A DNA stretch of 64,000 nt, taken from assembly GCF_041146395.1 (NCBI RefSeq), contig NW_027182892.1, positions 1-64,000 on the forward strand. The letters run 5' to 3'. A program made the translations under genes and the position numbers. How positions within the stretch are numbered: the stretch's first letter is position 1; each line of letters begins with the position of its first letter. This DNA comes from Eulemur rufifrons. Taxonomy: Eukaryota; Chordata; Mammalia; Primates; Lemuridae. The notes beneath the pieces were generated by a model. That model worked only from the letters and a program-made list of their open reading frames with translations. It was not told the origin of the DNA and did no database searches. Positions 25,126-38,548 of the stretch are shown here, in pieces.

Positions 25126-25679
25126 GCTGAACACCTGCAAAGGATTTTCAACATACTGGTTAATTGAAAAGCTCTGAGGCATACTTCTTGGAACAAGCCA
25201 GTTACCTGTTCCCACGCAAAGAGGAGTATATAGAACCATAGTGGATTTCCAGCTGATGAAGTAAAGGATTATTAAAGGAACGGGATGACCATGGGGATCA
25301 TCGTTAATTCTCTGAAACAGAATCCGCCCTTTTCACCTGCCAAACACATGCCCACTTCTCCTCTCTGGGGATAATAAAAACTAAACAGCGAACTGACAGA
25401 GGGCATAACCCCCCCAATCCACATCGACCACCAAAAAAAAAAAAAAAAAAAACGTACCCTCCAGCTACTAATTATAATGCTAACTTGCAAAATTTCCCTG
25501 CATTTTAAAACAATGGAAAAATGGTGGTGGGATGATACTTAGAAGAATGGCTTCTTGTCAGTCTCCACTAACAAAAATAGGCAACACCAAGTCAGCTACT
25601 CCTCAGCATAGTTATGTTCGTTGCAGCCTTCTTGGGTTTCAGGAGACACAAACACACGTTATCACAATTATGGTGAAAC
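25126..25679. repeat. C-to-A chimeric monomer
   Basis: Begins as family C (GCAAAGGATT, CTCTGAGGC) and from about 25203 is family A (TTACCTGTTCCCACGC, GGGGATCATCG). The switch lies between 25179 and 25203. It follows a B monomer, as C does, so the left part retains the B-C linkage. Confidence 0.8.
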
Positions 25680-26222
25680 GCTGAACACCTGAAAATAATT
25701 TTCAATGTACTGGTTAATTGAAAAGCTCTGCGGCATACTTCTTGGAACAAGCCAGTTACCTGTTCCCACGCAAAGAGGAGTATATAGAACCATGGTGGAT
25801 ATCCAGCTGATGAAGTAAAGGATTATTAAAGGAACAGGATGACCATGGAGATCATCGTTAATTCTCTGAAACAGAATCCGCCCTTTTCACCTGCCAAACA
25901 CATGCCCACTACTCTTCTCTGGGGATAATAAAAAGAAACCAGCGATCTGACAGAGGGCCTGAACACCCATCCTGACCGACCCCACAAAACAAAAAAGTAC
26001 CCTCCAGCTACTAATTATAATGCCAATTTGCAAACTTTCCCTGCATTTTTAAACAATGGAGAAATGATGGTGGGATGATACTTAGAAGAATGGCTTCTTG
26101 TCAGTCTCCACTGGCAAAAATAGGCGACACCCAGTCAGCTACGCCTCAGCATAGTTATGTCCGTAGCAGCCATATTTGGTTTCAGTAGGCACATACACAC
26201 GTTATCACAATTATGGTGAAAC
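25680..26222. repeat. A-to-B chimeric monomer
   Basis: Family A up to CAGAATCCGCCC at about 25880, then family B from CCCACTACTCTTCTCTGG near 25905, with a B tail leading into C at 26223. Confidence 0.8.
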
Positions 26223-26529
26223 GCTGAAAACCTGCAAAGGATATTCAACATACTGGTTCATTGAAAAGCTCTGAGGCATACTTCTTGGAGCAAGCCAGTT
26301 TCCTGTGCCCACGCATAGAAGTATATAGAACCATGGTGGATTCCCAGCTCATGAAGCAAAGGATTCTTAAAGGAACGGGATTACCATGCGGATCCTGTTT
26401 AACTCTCTGAAACAGATCCGCTGTTTTCACCTGCCATACTAATACACACTTCTCCTCTCTGGGGATAATAAAAACAAACCAGCGAACTGACAGAGGGCCT
26501 GACCAACACATCCACACCGACCCCACAGG

Positions 26530-26555
26530 AAAAAAAAAAAAAAAAAAAAAAAAAA
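26530..26555 (+). repeat. A26 homopolymer in C monomer
   Basis: Twenty-six consecutive A, the longest homopolymer I saw, at the usual poly-A site of a C monomer. Other C copies have roughly 8-20, so the tract is hypervariable. Confidence 0.9.
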
Positions 26556-26698
26556 CACCGTAGCCTCCAGCTACTAATTATAATGCTAACTTGCAAAATT
26601 TCCCTGCATTTTAAAACAATGGAAAAATGCTGGTGGGATGATACTTAGAAAAATGGCTTCTTGTCAGTCTCCACTAACAAAAATAGGCAACACCAAGT

Positions 26699-26702
26699 CA
26701 GG
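26699..26702. other. Deletion of about 38 bp in a monomer tail
   Basis: The tail of the monomer starting at 26223 runs from ACCAAGTCA straight to GGAGTTTCAGGAGG, missing the block with CAGCATAGTTATGTCCG. This gives the shortest period in the array (525 bp). The few GGA bases at the junction look like filler or slippage. Confidence 0.85.
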
Positions 26703-29490
26703 AGTTTCAGGAGGCACAAACAAACGTTATCACAATTATGGTGAAATGCTGAACACCTGCAAATAATTTTCAACGTAGTGGTTAATTGAAAAGCTCTGCG
26801 GCACACTTCTTGGAACAAGCCAGTTACCTGTGCCCACGCAAAGAGGAGTATATAGAACCATGGTGGATTTCCAGCTGATGAAGTAAAGGATTATTAAAGG
26901 AACGGGATGACCATGGGGATCTTCGTTAATTCTCTGAAACAGAATCCGCCCTTTTCACCTGCCAAACACATGCCCACTTCTCCTCTCTGGGGATAATAAA
27001 AACTAACCAGCGAACTGACAGAGGGCCTGACCCCCCCATCCACATCGACCACACACACAAAAAAATACCGAACATTCCAGCTACTAATTATAATGCTAAC
27101 TTGCAAAATTTCCCTGCATTTTAAAAGAATGGAAAAATGGTGGTGGGATGATACTTGGAAGAATGGCTTCTTGTCAGTCTCCACTAACAAAAATAGGCAA
27201 CACCAAGTCAGCTACGCCTCAGCATAGTTATGTCCGTCGCAGCCTTCTTGGGTTTCAGGAGGCACAAACACACGTTATCACAATTATGGTGAAACGCTGA
27301 ACACCTGCAAATAATTTTCAACGTAGTGGTTAATTGAAAAGCTCTGCGGCATACTTCTTGGAACAAACCAGTTACCTGTTCCCACAGAAAGAGGAGTATG
27401 TAGAACCATGGTTGATTTCCAGCTCATGCAGTAAAGGATTATTAAAGGAACGGGATGACCATGGGGATCATCGTTAATTCTCTGAAACTGAATCCACCCT
27501 TTTCACCTGCCAAACACATGCCCACTTCTCCTCTCTGGGGATAATAAAAACTAACCAGCGAACTGACAGAGGGCCTAACCCCCACCATCCACATCGACCA
27601 CACACACAAAAAAAAAACCGTACCCTCCAGCTACTAAATATAATGTTAATTTGCAAAATTTCCCTGCATTTTAAAACAATGGAAAAATGGTGGTGGGATG
27701 ATACTTAGAAGAATGGCTTCTTGTCAGTCTCCACTAATAAAAATAGGCAACACCAAGTCAGCTACTCCTCAGCATAGTTATGTCCGTCACAGCCTTCTTG
27801 GGTTTCAGGAGGCACAAACACACGTTATCACAATTATGGTGAAACACTGAACACCTGCAATTAATTTTCAACGTAGTAGTTAATTGAAAAGCTCTGCGGC
27901 ATAGTTCTTGGAACAGCCAGTTACCTGTTCCCACGCAAAGAGGAGTAGAGAGAACCATGGTGGATTTCCAGCTGATGAAGTAAAGGATTATTAAAGGAAC
28001 GGGATGACCATGGGGATCATCGTTAATTCTCTGAAACAGAATCCGCCCTTTTCACCTGCCAAACACATGCCCACTTCTCCTCTCTGGGGATAATAAAAAC
28101 TAACCAGCGAACTGACAGAGGGCCTGACACCCCCATCCACATCGACCACACACACACACAAAAAACCGTACCCTCCAGCTACTAATTATAATGCTAACTT
28201 GCCAAATTTCCCTGCATTTTAAAACAATGGAAAAATGCTGGTGGGATGATACTTAGAAGAATGGCTTCTTGTCAGTCTCCACTAACAAAAATAGGCAACA
28301 ACAAGTCAGCTACTCCTCAGCATAGTTATGTCCGTCGCAGCCTTCTTGGGTTTCAGGAGGGACATACAAACGTTATCAAAATTATGGTGAAACGCTGAAA
28401 ACCTGCAAATAATTTTCAACGTACTGCTTAATTTGAAAATTCTCCAGCATAATTCTTGAAAGAAGCCAGGTACCTGTGCCCACGCATAGAAGAGTATATA
28501 GAAACATGGTGGAATCCCAGCTGATGAAGCAAAGGATTCTTAAAGGAATGAGATGACCAAGCGGATCCTGTTTAATTCTCTGAAACAGAATCCGCACTTT
28601 TCACCTGCCAAACACATGCCCACTACTCTTCTCTGGGGATAATAAAAACAAACCAGCAATCTGACAGAGGGCCTGAACACCCATCCTGACCGACCCCACA
28701 AAACAAAAAAGTACCCTCCAGCTACTAATTATAATGCCAATTTGCAAAATTTCCCTGCATTTTTAAACAATGGAGAAATGATGGTGGGATGATACTTAGA
28801 AGAATGGCTTCTTGTCAGTCTCCACTGACAAAAATAGGCAACACCAAGTCAGCTATGCCTCAGCATAGTTATGTCCGTAGCAGTCATATTTGGTTTCAGT
28901 AGGCACATAAACACGTTATCACATTTATGGTGAAACGCTGAAAACCTGCAAAGGATTGTCAACATACTGGTTCATTGAAAAGCTCTGAGGCACACTTCTT
29001 GGAACTAGCCGGTTTCCTGTGCCCACGCATAGACAAGTATATAGAACCATGGTGGATTCCCAGCTCATGAAGCAAAGGATTGTTAAAGGAACGGGATTAC
29101 CATGCGGATCCTGTTTAATTCTCTGAAACAGATCCGCAGTTTTCACCTGCCATACTAATACCCACTTCTCCTCTCTGGGGATAATAAAAACCAACCGGGG
29201 AACTGACAGAGGGCCTGACCAACACATCCACACCGAACCCACTGGATAAAAAAAAAAAAAACACCGTAGCCTCCAGCTCCTAATTATAATGCTAACTTGC
29301 AAATTTCCCTGCATTTTAAAACAATGGAAAAATGGTGGTGGGATGATACTTAGAAGAATGGCTTCTTGTCAGTCTCCACTAACAAAAATAGGCAACACCA
29401 AGTCAGCTACTCCTCAGCATAGTTATGTCCGTCGCAGCCTTCTAGGGTTTCAGGAGGCACAAACAAAGGTTCTCACAATTATGGTAAATC

Positions 29491-30586
29491 GCTGAACACC
29501 TGCAAATAATTTTCAACGTAGTGGTTAATTGAAAAGCTCTGCGGCATACTTCTTGGAACAAGGCAGTTACCTGTTCCCACGCAAAGAGGAATATATAGAA
29601 CCTTGGTGGATTTCCAGCTGATGAAGTAAAGGATTATTAAGGGAACGGGATGACCATGGGGATCATCGTTAATTCTCTGAAACAGAATCCGCCCTTTTCA
29701 CCTGCCAAACACATGCCCACTTCTCCTCTCTGGGGATAATAAAAACTAACCAGCGAACTGACAGAGGGCCTGACCCCCCCATCCACATCGACCACACACA
29801 AAAAAAAAAACCGTACCCTCCAGCTACTAATTATAATGCTAACTTGCAAAATTTCCCTGCATTTTAAAACAATGGAAAAATGGTGGTGGGATCATACTTA
29901 GAAGAATGGCTTCTTGTCTGTCTCCACTAACAAAAATAGGCAACACCAAGTCAGCTACTCCTCAGCATAGTTATGTCCGTCGCAGCCTTCTTGGCTTTCA
30001 GGAGGGACATACAAACGTTATCAAAATTATGGTGAAACGCTGAACACCTGCAAATAATTTTCAACGTAGTGGTTAATTGAAAAGCTCTGCGGCATACTTC
30101 TTGGAACAAGGCAGTTACCTGTTCCCACGCAAAGAGGAATATATAGAACCTTGGTGGATTTCCAGCTGATGAAGTAAAGGATTATTAAGGGAACGGGATG
30201 ACCATGGGGATCATCGTTAATTCTCTGAAACAGAATCCGCCCTTTTCACCTGCCAAACACATGCCCACTTCTCCTCTCTGGGGATAATAAAAACTAACCA
30301 GCGAACTGACAGAGGGCCTGACCCCCCCATCCACATCGACCACACACAAAAAAAAAAACCGTACCCTCCAGCTACTAATTATAATGCTAACTTGCAAAAT
30401 TTCCCTGCATTTTAAAACAATGGAAAAATGGTGGTGGGATCATACTTAGAAGAATGGCTTCTTGTCTGTCTCCACTAACAAAAATAGGCAACACCAAGTC
30501 AGCTACTCCTCAGCATAGTTATGTCCGTCGCAGCCTTCTTGGCTTTCAGGAGGGACATACAAACGTTATCAAAATTATGGTGAAAC
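29491..30586. repeat. Two identical adjacent A monomers (548 bp each)
   Basis: Monomers 29491-30038 and 30039-30586 share private variants (AAGGCAGTTACC, AGAGGAATATATAG, GAACCTTGGTGG, TTATTAAGGGAACGG) and appear near-identical except at their right-hand junction. The third A (30587) lacks these variants. The pair is repeated in copy 2 at 34981-36076. Confidence 0.85.
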
Positions 30587-31680
30587 GCTGAACACCTGCA
30601 AATAATTTTCAACGTAGTGGTTAATTGAAAAGCTCTGCGGCATACTTCTTGGAACAAGCCAGTTACCTGTTCCCACGCAAAGAGGAGTATAGAGAACCAT
30701 GGTGGATTTCCAGCTGATGAAGTAAAGGATTATTAAAGGAACGGGATGACCATGGGGATCATCGTTAATTCTCTGAAACAGAATCCGCCCTTTTCACCTG
30801 CCAAACACATGCCCACTTCTCCTCTCTGGGGATAATAAAAACTAACCAGCGAACTGACAGAGGGCCTGACCCCCCCCCATCCACATCGACCACACACACA
30901 AAAAAAAAACCGTACCCTCCAGCTACTAATTATAATGCTAACTTGCAAAATGTCCCTGCATTTTAAAACAATGGAAAAATGGTGGTGGGATCATACTTAG
31001 AAGAATGGCTTCTTGTCTGTCTCCACTAACACAAATCGGCAACACCAAGTCAGCTACTCCTCAGCATAGTTATGTCCGTCGCAGCCTTCTTGGGTTTCAG
31101 GAGGGACATACAAACGTTATCAAAATTATGGTGAAACGCTGAAAACCTGCAAATAATTTTCAACGTACTGGTTAATTTGAAAACTCTCCAGCATAATTCT
31201 TGGAACAAGCCAGGTACCTGTGCCCACGCATAGAAGAGTATATAGAAACATGGTGGAATCCCAGCTGATGAAGCAAAGGATTCTTAAAGGAATGAGATGA
31301 CCAAGCGGATCCTGTTTAATTCTCTGAAACAGAATCCGCACTTTTCACCTGCCAAACACATGCCCACTACTCTTCTCTGGGGATAATAAAAACAAACCAG
31401 CGATCTGACAGAGGGCCTGAACACCCATCCTGACCGACCCCACAAAACAAAAAAGTACCCTCCAGCTACTAATTATAATGCCAATTTGCAAAATTTCCCT
31501 GCATTTTTAAACAATGGAGAAATGATGGTGGGATGATACTTAGAAGAATGGCTTCTTGTCAGTCTCCACTGACAAAAATAGGCAACACCAAGTCAGCTAC
31601 GCCTCAGCATAGTTATGTCCGTAGCAGCCATATTTGGTTTCAGTAGGCACATACACACGTTATCACAATTATGGTGAAAC

Positions 31681-31694
31681 GCTGAACGCTGAAA
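31681..31694 (+). repeat. 7-bp tandem duplication GCTGAAC at a C start
   Basis: The monomer start reads GCTGAACGCTGAAAACC instead of GCTGAAAACC. The same event is seen at 37171 and 39368 and in no other C monomer I checked, so it marks common descent of those three B-C pairs. Confidence 0.85.
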
Positions 31695-32986
31695 ACCTGC
31701 AAAGGATTGTCAACATACTGGTTAATTGAAAAGCTCTGAGGCACACTTCTTGGAACTAGCCAGTTTCCTGTGCCCACGCATGGAAAATTATATAGAACCA
31801 TGGTGGATTCCAGCTCATGAAGCAAAGGATTGTTAAAGGAACGGGATTACCATGCGGATCCTGTTTAATTCTCTGAAACACATCCGCAGTTTTCACCTGC
31901 CATACTAATACCCACTTCTCCTCTCTGGGGATAATAAAAACCAACCGGGGAACTGACAGAGGGCCTGACCAACATATCCACACCGAACCCACAGGATAAA
32001 AAAAAAAAACACCGTAGCCTCCAGCTACTAATTATAATGCTAACTTGCAAAATTTCCCTGCATTTTAAAACAATGGAAAAATGGAGGTGGGATGATACTT
32101 AGAAGAATGGCTTCTTGTCAGTCTCCACTAACAAAAATAGGCAACACCAAGTCAGCTACTCCTCAGCATAGTTATGTCCGTCGAAGCCTTCTAGGGTTTC
32201 AGGAGGCACAAACAAAGGTTCTCACAATTATGGTAAAACGCTGAACACCTGCAAATAATTTTCAACGTAGTGGTTAATTGAAAAGCTCTGCGGCATACTT
32301 CTTGGAACAAGCCAGGTACCTGTGCCCACGCATAGAGGAGTATATAGAACCATGGTGGATTTCCAGCTGATGAAGTAAAGGATTATTAAAGGAACGGGAT
32401 GACCATGGGGATCATCGTTAATTCTCTGAAACAGAAACCGCCCTTTTCACCTGCCAAACACATGCCCACTTCTCCTCTCTGGGGATAATAAAAACCAACC
32501 AGCGAACTGACAGAGGGCCTGACCCCCACCATCCACATCGACCACACACAAAAAAAAAACCGTACCCTCCAGCTACTAATTATAATGCTAACTTGCAAAA
32601 TGTCCCTGCATTTTAAAACAATGGAAAAATGGTGGTGGATGATATTTAGAAGAATGGCTTCTTGTCAGTCTCCACTAACAAAAATAGGCAACAACAAGTC
32701 AGCTACTCCTCAGCATAGTTATGTCCGTCGCAGCCTTCTTGGGTTTCAGGAGGCCAAACACGCGTTATCACAATTATGGTGAAACGCTGAACACCTGCAA
32801 ATAATTTTCAACGTAGTGGTTAATTGAAAAGCTCTGCGGCATACTTCTTGGAACAAGCCAGTTACCTGTTCCCACGCAAAGAGGAGTATAGAGAACCATG
32901 GTGGATTTCCAGCTGATGAAGTAAAGGATTATTAAAGGAACGGGATGACCATGGGGATCATCGTTAATTCTCTGAAACAGAATCCG

Positions 32987-35900
32987 CCCTTTTCACCTGC
33001 CAAACACATGCCCACTTCTCCTCTCTGGGGATAATAAAAACTAACCAGCGAACTGACAGAGGGCCTAACCCCCACCATCCACATCGACCACACACACAAA
33101 AAAAAAACCGTACCCTCCAGCTACTAAATATAATGTTAATTTGCAAAATTTCCCTGCATTTTAAAACAATGGAAAAATGGTGGTGGGATGATACTTAGAA
33201 GAATGGCTTCTTGTCAGTCTCCACTAATAAAAATAGGCAACACCAAGTCAGCTACTCCTCAGCATAGTTATGTCCGTCACAGCCTTCTTGGGTTTCAGGA
33301 GGCACAAACACACGTTATCACAATTATGGTGAAACACTGAACACCTGCAATTAATTTTCAACGTAGTAGTTAATTGAAAAGCTCTGCGGCATAGTTCTTG
33401 GAACAGCCAGTTACCTGTTCCCACGCAAAGAGGAGTAGAGAGAACCATGGTGGATTTCCAGCTGATGAAGTAAAGGATTATTAAAGGAACGGGATGACCA
33501 TGGGGATCATCGTTAATTCTCTGAAACAGAATCCGCCCTTTTCACCTGCCAAACACATGCCCACTTCTCCTCTCTGGGGATAATAAAAACTAACCAGCGA
33601 ACTGACAGAGGGCCTGACACCCCCATCCACATCGACCACACACACACACAAAAAACCGTACCCTCCAGCTACTAATTATAATGCTAACTTGCCAAATTTC
33701 CCTGCATTTTAAAACAATGGAAAAATGCTGGTGGGATGATACTTAGAAGAATGGCTTCTTGTCAGTCTCCACTAACAAAAATAGGCAACAACAAGTCAGC
33801 TACTCCTCAGCATAGTTATGTCCGTCGCAGCCTTCTTGGGTTTCAGGAGGGACATACAAACGTTATCAAAATTATGGTGAAACGCTGAAAACCTGCAAAT
33901 AATTTTCAACGTACTGCTTAATTTGAAAATTCTCCAGCATAATTCTTGAAAGAAGCCAGGTACCTGTGCCCACGCATAGAAGAGTATATAGAAACATGGT
34001 GGAATCCCAGCTGATGAAGCAAAGGATTCTTAAAGGAATGAGATGACCAAGCGGATCCTGTTTAATTCTCTGAAACAGAATCCGCACTTTTCACCTGCCA
34101 AACACATGCCCACTACTCTTCTCTGGGGATAATAAAAACAAACCAGCAATCTGACAGAGGGCCTGAACACCCATCCTGACCGACCCCACAAAACAAAAAA
34201 GTACCCTCCAGCTACTAATTATAATGCCAATTTGCAAAATTTCCCTGCATTTTTAAACAATGGAGAAATGATGGTGGGATGATACTTAGAAGAATGGCTT
34301 CTTGTCAGTCTCCACTGACAAAAATAGGCAACACCAAGTCAGCTATGCCTCAGCATAGTTATGTCCGTAGCAGTCATATTTGGTTTCAGTAGGCACATAA
34401 ACACGTTATCACATTTATGGTGAAACGCTGAAAACCTGCAAAGGATTGTCAACATACTGGTTCATTGAAAAGCTCTGAGGCACACTTCTTGGAACTAGCC
34501 GGTTTCCTGTGCCCACGCATAGACAAGTATATAGAACCATGGTGGATTCCCAGCTCATGAAGCAAAGGATTGTTAAAGGAACGGGATTACCATGCGGATC
34601 CTGTTTAATTCTCTGAAACAGATCCGCAGTTTTCACCTGCCATACTAATACCCACTTCTCCTCTCTGGGGATAATAAAAACCAACCGGGGAACTGACAGA
34701 GGGCCTGACCAACACATCCACACCGAACCCACTGGATAAAAAAAAAAAAAACACCGTAGCCTCCAGCTCCTAATTATAATGCTAACTTGCAAATTTCCCT
34801 GCATTTTAAAACAATGGAAAAATGGTGGTGGGATGATACTTAGAAGAATGGCTTCTTGTCAGTCTCCACTAACAAAAATAGGCAACACCAAGTCAGCTAC
34901 TCCTCAGCATAGTTATGTCCGTCGCAGCCTTCTAGGGTTTCAGGAGGCACAAACAAAGGTTCTCACAATTATGGTAAATCGCTGAACACCTGCAAATAAT
35001 TTTCAACGTAGTGGTTAATTGAAAAGCTCTGCGGCATACTTCTTGGAACAAGGCAGTTACCTGTTCCCACGCAAAGAGGAATATATAGAACCTTGGTGGA
35101 TTTCCAGCTGATGAAGTAAAGGATTATTAAGGGAACGGGATGACCATGGGGATCATCGTTAATTCTCTGAAACAGAATCCGCCCTTTTCACCTGCCAAAC
35201 ACATGCCCACTTCTCCTCTCTGGGGATAATAAAAACTAACCAGCGAACTGACAGAGGGCCTGACCCCCCCATCCACATCGACCACACACAAAAAAAAAAA
35301 CCGTACCCTCCAGCTACTAATTATAATGCTAACTTGCAAAATTTCCCTGCATTTTAAAACAATGGAAAAATGGTGGTGGGATCATACTTAGAAGAATGGC
35401 TTCTTGTCTGTCTCCACTAACAAAAATAGGCAACACCAAGTCAGCTACTCCTCAGCATAGTTATGTCCGTCGCAGCCTTCTTGGCTTTCAGGAGGGACAT
35501 ACAAACGTTATCAAAATTATGGTGAAACGCTGAACACCTGCAAATAATTTTCAACGTAGTGGTTAATTGAAAAGCTCTGCGGCATACTTCTTGGAACAAG
35601 GCAGTTACCTGTTCCCACGCAAAGAGGAATATATAGAACCTTGGTGGATTTCCAGCTGATGAAGTAAAGGATTATTAAGGGAACGGGATGACCATGGGGA
35701 TCATCGTTAATTCTCTGAAACAGAATCCGCCCTTTTCACCTGCCAAACACATGCCCACTTCTCCTCTCTGGGGATAATAAAAACTAACCAGCGAACTGAC
35801 AGAGGGCCTGACCCCCCCATCCACATCGACCACACACAAAAAAAAAAACCGTACCCTCCAGCTACTAATTATAATGCTAACTTGCAAAATTTCCCTGCAT

Positions 35901-38476
35901 TTTAAAACAATGGAAAAATGGTGGTGGGATCATACTTAGAAGAATGGCTTCTTGTCTGTCTCCACTAACAAAAATAGGCAACACCAAGTCAGCTACTCCT
36001 CAGCATAGTTATGTCCGTCGCAGCCTTCTTGGCTTTCAGGAGGGACATACAAACGTTATCAAAATTATGGTGAAACGCTGAACACCTGCAAATAATTTTC
36101 AACGTAGTGGTTAATTGAAAAGCTCTGCGGCATACTTCTTGGAACAAGCCAGTTACCTGTTCCCACGCAAAGAGGAGTATAGAGAACCATGGTGGATTTC
36201 CAGCTGATGAAGTAAAGGATTATTAAAGGAACGGGATGACCATGGGGATCATCGTTAATTCTCTGAAACAGAATCCGCCCTTTTCACCTGCCAAACACAT
36301 GCCCACTTCTCCTCTCTGGGGATAATAAAAACTAACCAGCGAACTGACAGAGGGCCTGACCCCCCCCCATCCACATCGACCACACACACAAAAAAAAAAC
36401 CGTACCCTCCAGCTACTAATTATAATGCTAACTTGCAAAATGTCCCTGCATTTTAAAACAATGGAAAAATGGTGGTGGGATCATACTTAGAAGAATGGCT
36501 TCTTGTCTGTCTCCACTAACACAAATCGGCAACACCAAGTCAGCTACTCCTCAGCATAGTTATGTCCGTCGCAGCCTTCTTGGGTTTCAGGAGGGACATA
36601 CAAACGTTATCAAAATTATGGTGAAACGCTGAAAACCTGCAAATAATTTTCAACGTACTGGTTAATTTGAAAACTCTCCAGCATAATTCTTGGAACAAGC
36701 CAGGTACCTGTGCCCACGCATAGAAGAGTATATAGAAACATGGTGGAATCCCAGCTGATGAAGCAAAGGATTCTTAAAGGAATGAGATGACCAAGCGGAT
36801 CCTGTTTAATTCTCTGAAACAGAATCCGCACTTTTCACCTGCCAAACACATGCCCACTACTCTTCTCTGGGGATAATAAAAACAAACCAGCGATCTGACA
36901 GAGGGCCTGAACACCCATCCTGACCGACCCCACAAAACAAAAAAGTACCCTCCAGCTACTAATTATAATGCCAATTTGCAAAATTTCCCTGCATTTTTAA
37001 ACAATGGAGAAATGATGGTGGGATGATACTTAGAAGAATGGCTTCTTGTCAGTCTCCACTGACAAAAATAGGCAACACCAAGTCAGCTACGCCTCAGCAT
37101 AGTTATGTCCGTAGCAGCCATATTTGGTTTCAGTAGGCACATACACACGTTATCACAATTATGGTGAAACGCTGAACGCTGAAAACCTGCAAAGGATTGT
37201 CAACATACTGGTTAATTGAAAAGCTCTGAGGCACACTTCTTGGAACTAGCCAGTTTCCTGTGCCCACGCATGGAAAATTATATAGAACCATGGTGGATTC
37301 CAGCTCATGAAGCAAAGGATTGTTAAAGGAACGGGATTACCATGCGGATCCTGTTTAATTCTCTGAAACACATCCGCAGTTTTCACCTGCCATACTAATA
37401 CCCACTTCTCCTCTCTGGGGATAATAAAAACCAACCGGGGAACTGACAGAGGGCCTGACCAACATATCCACACCGAACCCACAGGATAAAAAAAAAAAAC
37501 ACCGTAGCCTCCAGCTACTAATTATAATGCTAACTTGCAAAATTTCCCTGCATTTTAAAACAATGGAAAAATGGAGGTGGGATGATACTTAGAAGAATGG
37601 CTTCTTGTCAGTCTCCACTAACAAAAATAGGCAACACCAAGTCAGCTACTCCTCAGCATAGTTATGTCCGTCGAAGCCTTCTAGGGTTTCAGGAGGCACA
37701 AACAAAGGTTCTCACAATTATGGTAAAACGCTGAACACCTGCAAATAATTTTCAACGTAGTGGTTAATTGAAAAGCTCTGCGGCATACTTCTTGGAACAA
37801 GCCAGGTACCTGTGCCCACGCATAGAGGAGTATATAGAACCATGGTGGATTTCCAGCTGATGAAGTAAAGGATTATTAAAGGAACGGGATGACCATGGGG
37901 ATCATCGTTAATTCTCTGAAACAGAAACCGCCCTTTTCACCTGCCAAACACATGCCCACTTCTCCTCTCTGGGGATAATAAAAACCAACCAGCGAACTGA
38001 CAGAGGGCCTGACCCCCACCATCCACATCGACCACACACAAAAAAAAAACCGTACCCTCCAGCTACTAATTATAATGCTAACTTGCAAAATGTCCCTGCA
38101 TTTTAAAACAATGGAAAAATGGTGGTGGATGATATTTAGAAGAATGGCTTCTTGTCAGTCTCCACTAACAAAAATAGGCAACAACAAGTCAGCTACTCCT
38201 CAGCATAGTTATGTCCGTCGCAGCCTTCTTGGGTTTCAGGAGGCCAAACACGCGTTATCACAATTATGGTGAAACGCTGAACACCTGCAAATAATTTTCA
38301 ACGTAGTGGTTAATTGAAAAGCTCTGCGGCATACTTCTTGGAACAAGCCAGTTACCTGTTCCCACGCAAAGAGGAGTATAGAGAACCATGGTGGATTTCC
38401 AGCTGATGAAGTAAAGGATTATTAAAGGAACGGGATGACCATGGGGATCATCGTTAATTCTCTGAAACAGAATCCG
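32987..38476. repeat. Exact 10-monomer higher-order repeat, copy 2 (5490 bp)
   Basis: Directly abuts copy 1 head to tail. Order by start: 33336 A, 33884 B, 34427 C, 34981 A, 35529 A, 36077 A, 36628 B, 37171 C, 37730 A, 38276 A. Poly-A lengths and the rare GACTAAC-type variants match copy 1 where checked. Such identity points to a very recent duplication, or to a duplicated segment introduced during assembly. Confidence 0.92.
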
Positions 38477-38548
38477 CCCTTTTCACCTGCCAAACACATG
38501 CCCACTTCTCCTCTCTGGGGATAATAAAAACTAACCAGCGAACTGACA
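38477..38548. repeat. 72-bp continuation of the exact repeat
   Basis: Still identical to 32987-33058. The first mismatch is at 38549 (GACACA against GACAGA). This overhang is what an unequal crossover between two pre-existing similar blocks would leave. Confidence 0.85.

Larger units (their letters stand above)
13605..27496. repeat. Satellite sector II: A runs alternating with B-C pairs
   Basis: Monomer starts and families: 13605 A, 14150 A, 14704 B, 15247 C, 15804 A, 16350 B, 16892 C, 17449 A, 17997 A, 18544 A, 19093 B, 19636 C, 20194 A, 20745 A, 21294 B, 21837 C, 22392 A, 22942 B, 23485 A, 24035 A, 24583 B, 25126 C-to-A chimera, 25680 A-to-B chimera, 26223 C, 26748 A, 27296 A. B copies up to 22942 carry CATACTTCTTGG and C copies carry GGATTTTCAACA or close variants, the left-side variants of these families. 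Confidence 0.82.
27497..32986. repeat. Exact 10-monomer higher-order repeat, copy 1 (5490 bp)
   Basis: Every segment I compared between this block and 32987-38476 is identical, including rare private variants. Left of 27497 the two alignments differ (position 27496 is A and 32986 is G, and several earlier sites differ). Order by start: 27846 A, 28394 B, 28937 C, 29491 A, 30039 A, 30587 A, 31138 B, 31681 C, 32240 A, 32786 A. The block begins in mid-monomer (27296 A), so the breakpoints ignore monomer phase. Identity continues past the second copy to 38548. Confidence 0.92.

Noticed and set aside
28925..29314. Minus-strand open frames of 60-152 codons repeated through the satellite
   Set aside because: The same peptides recur once per monomer and differ by frame-breaking indels, poly-A length and stops between copies. 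Poly-A tracts are read as phenylalanine runs. They show no known domain and no sign of coding constraint.
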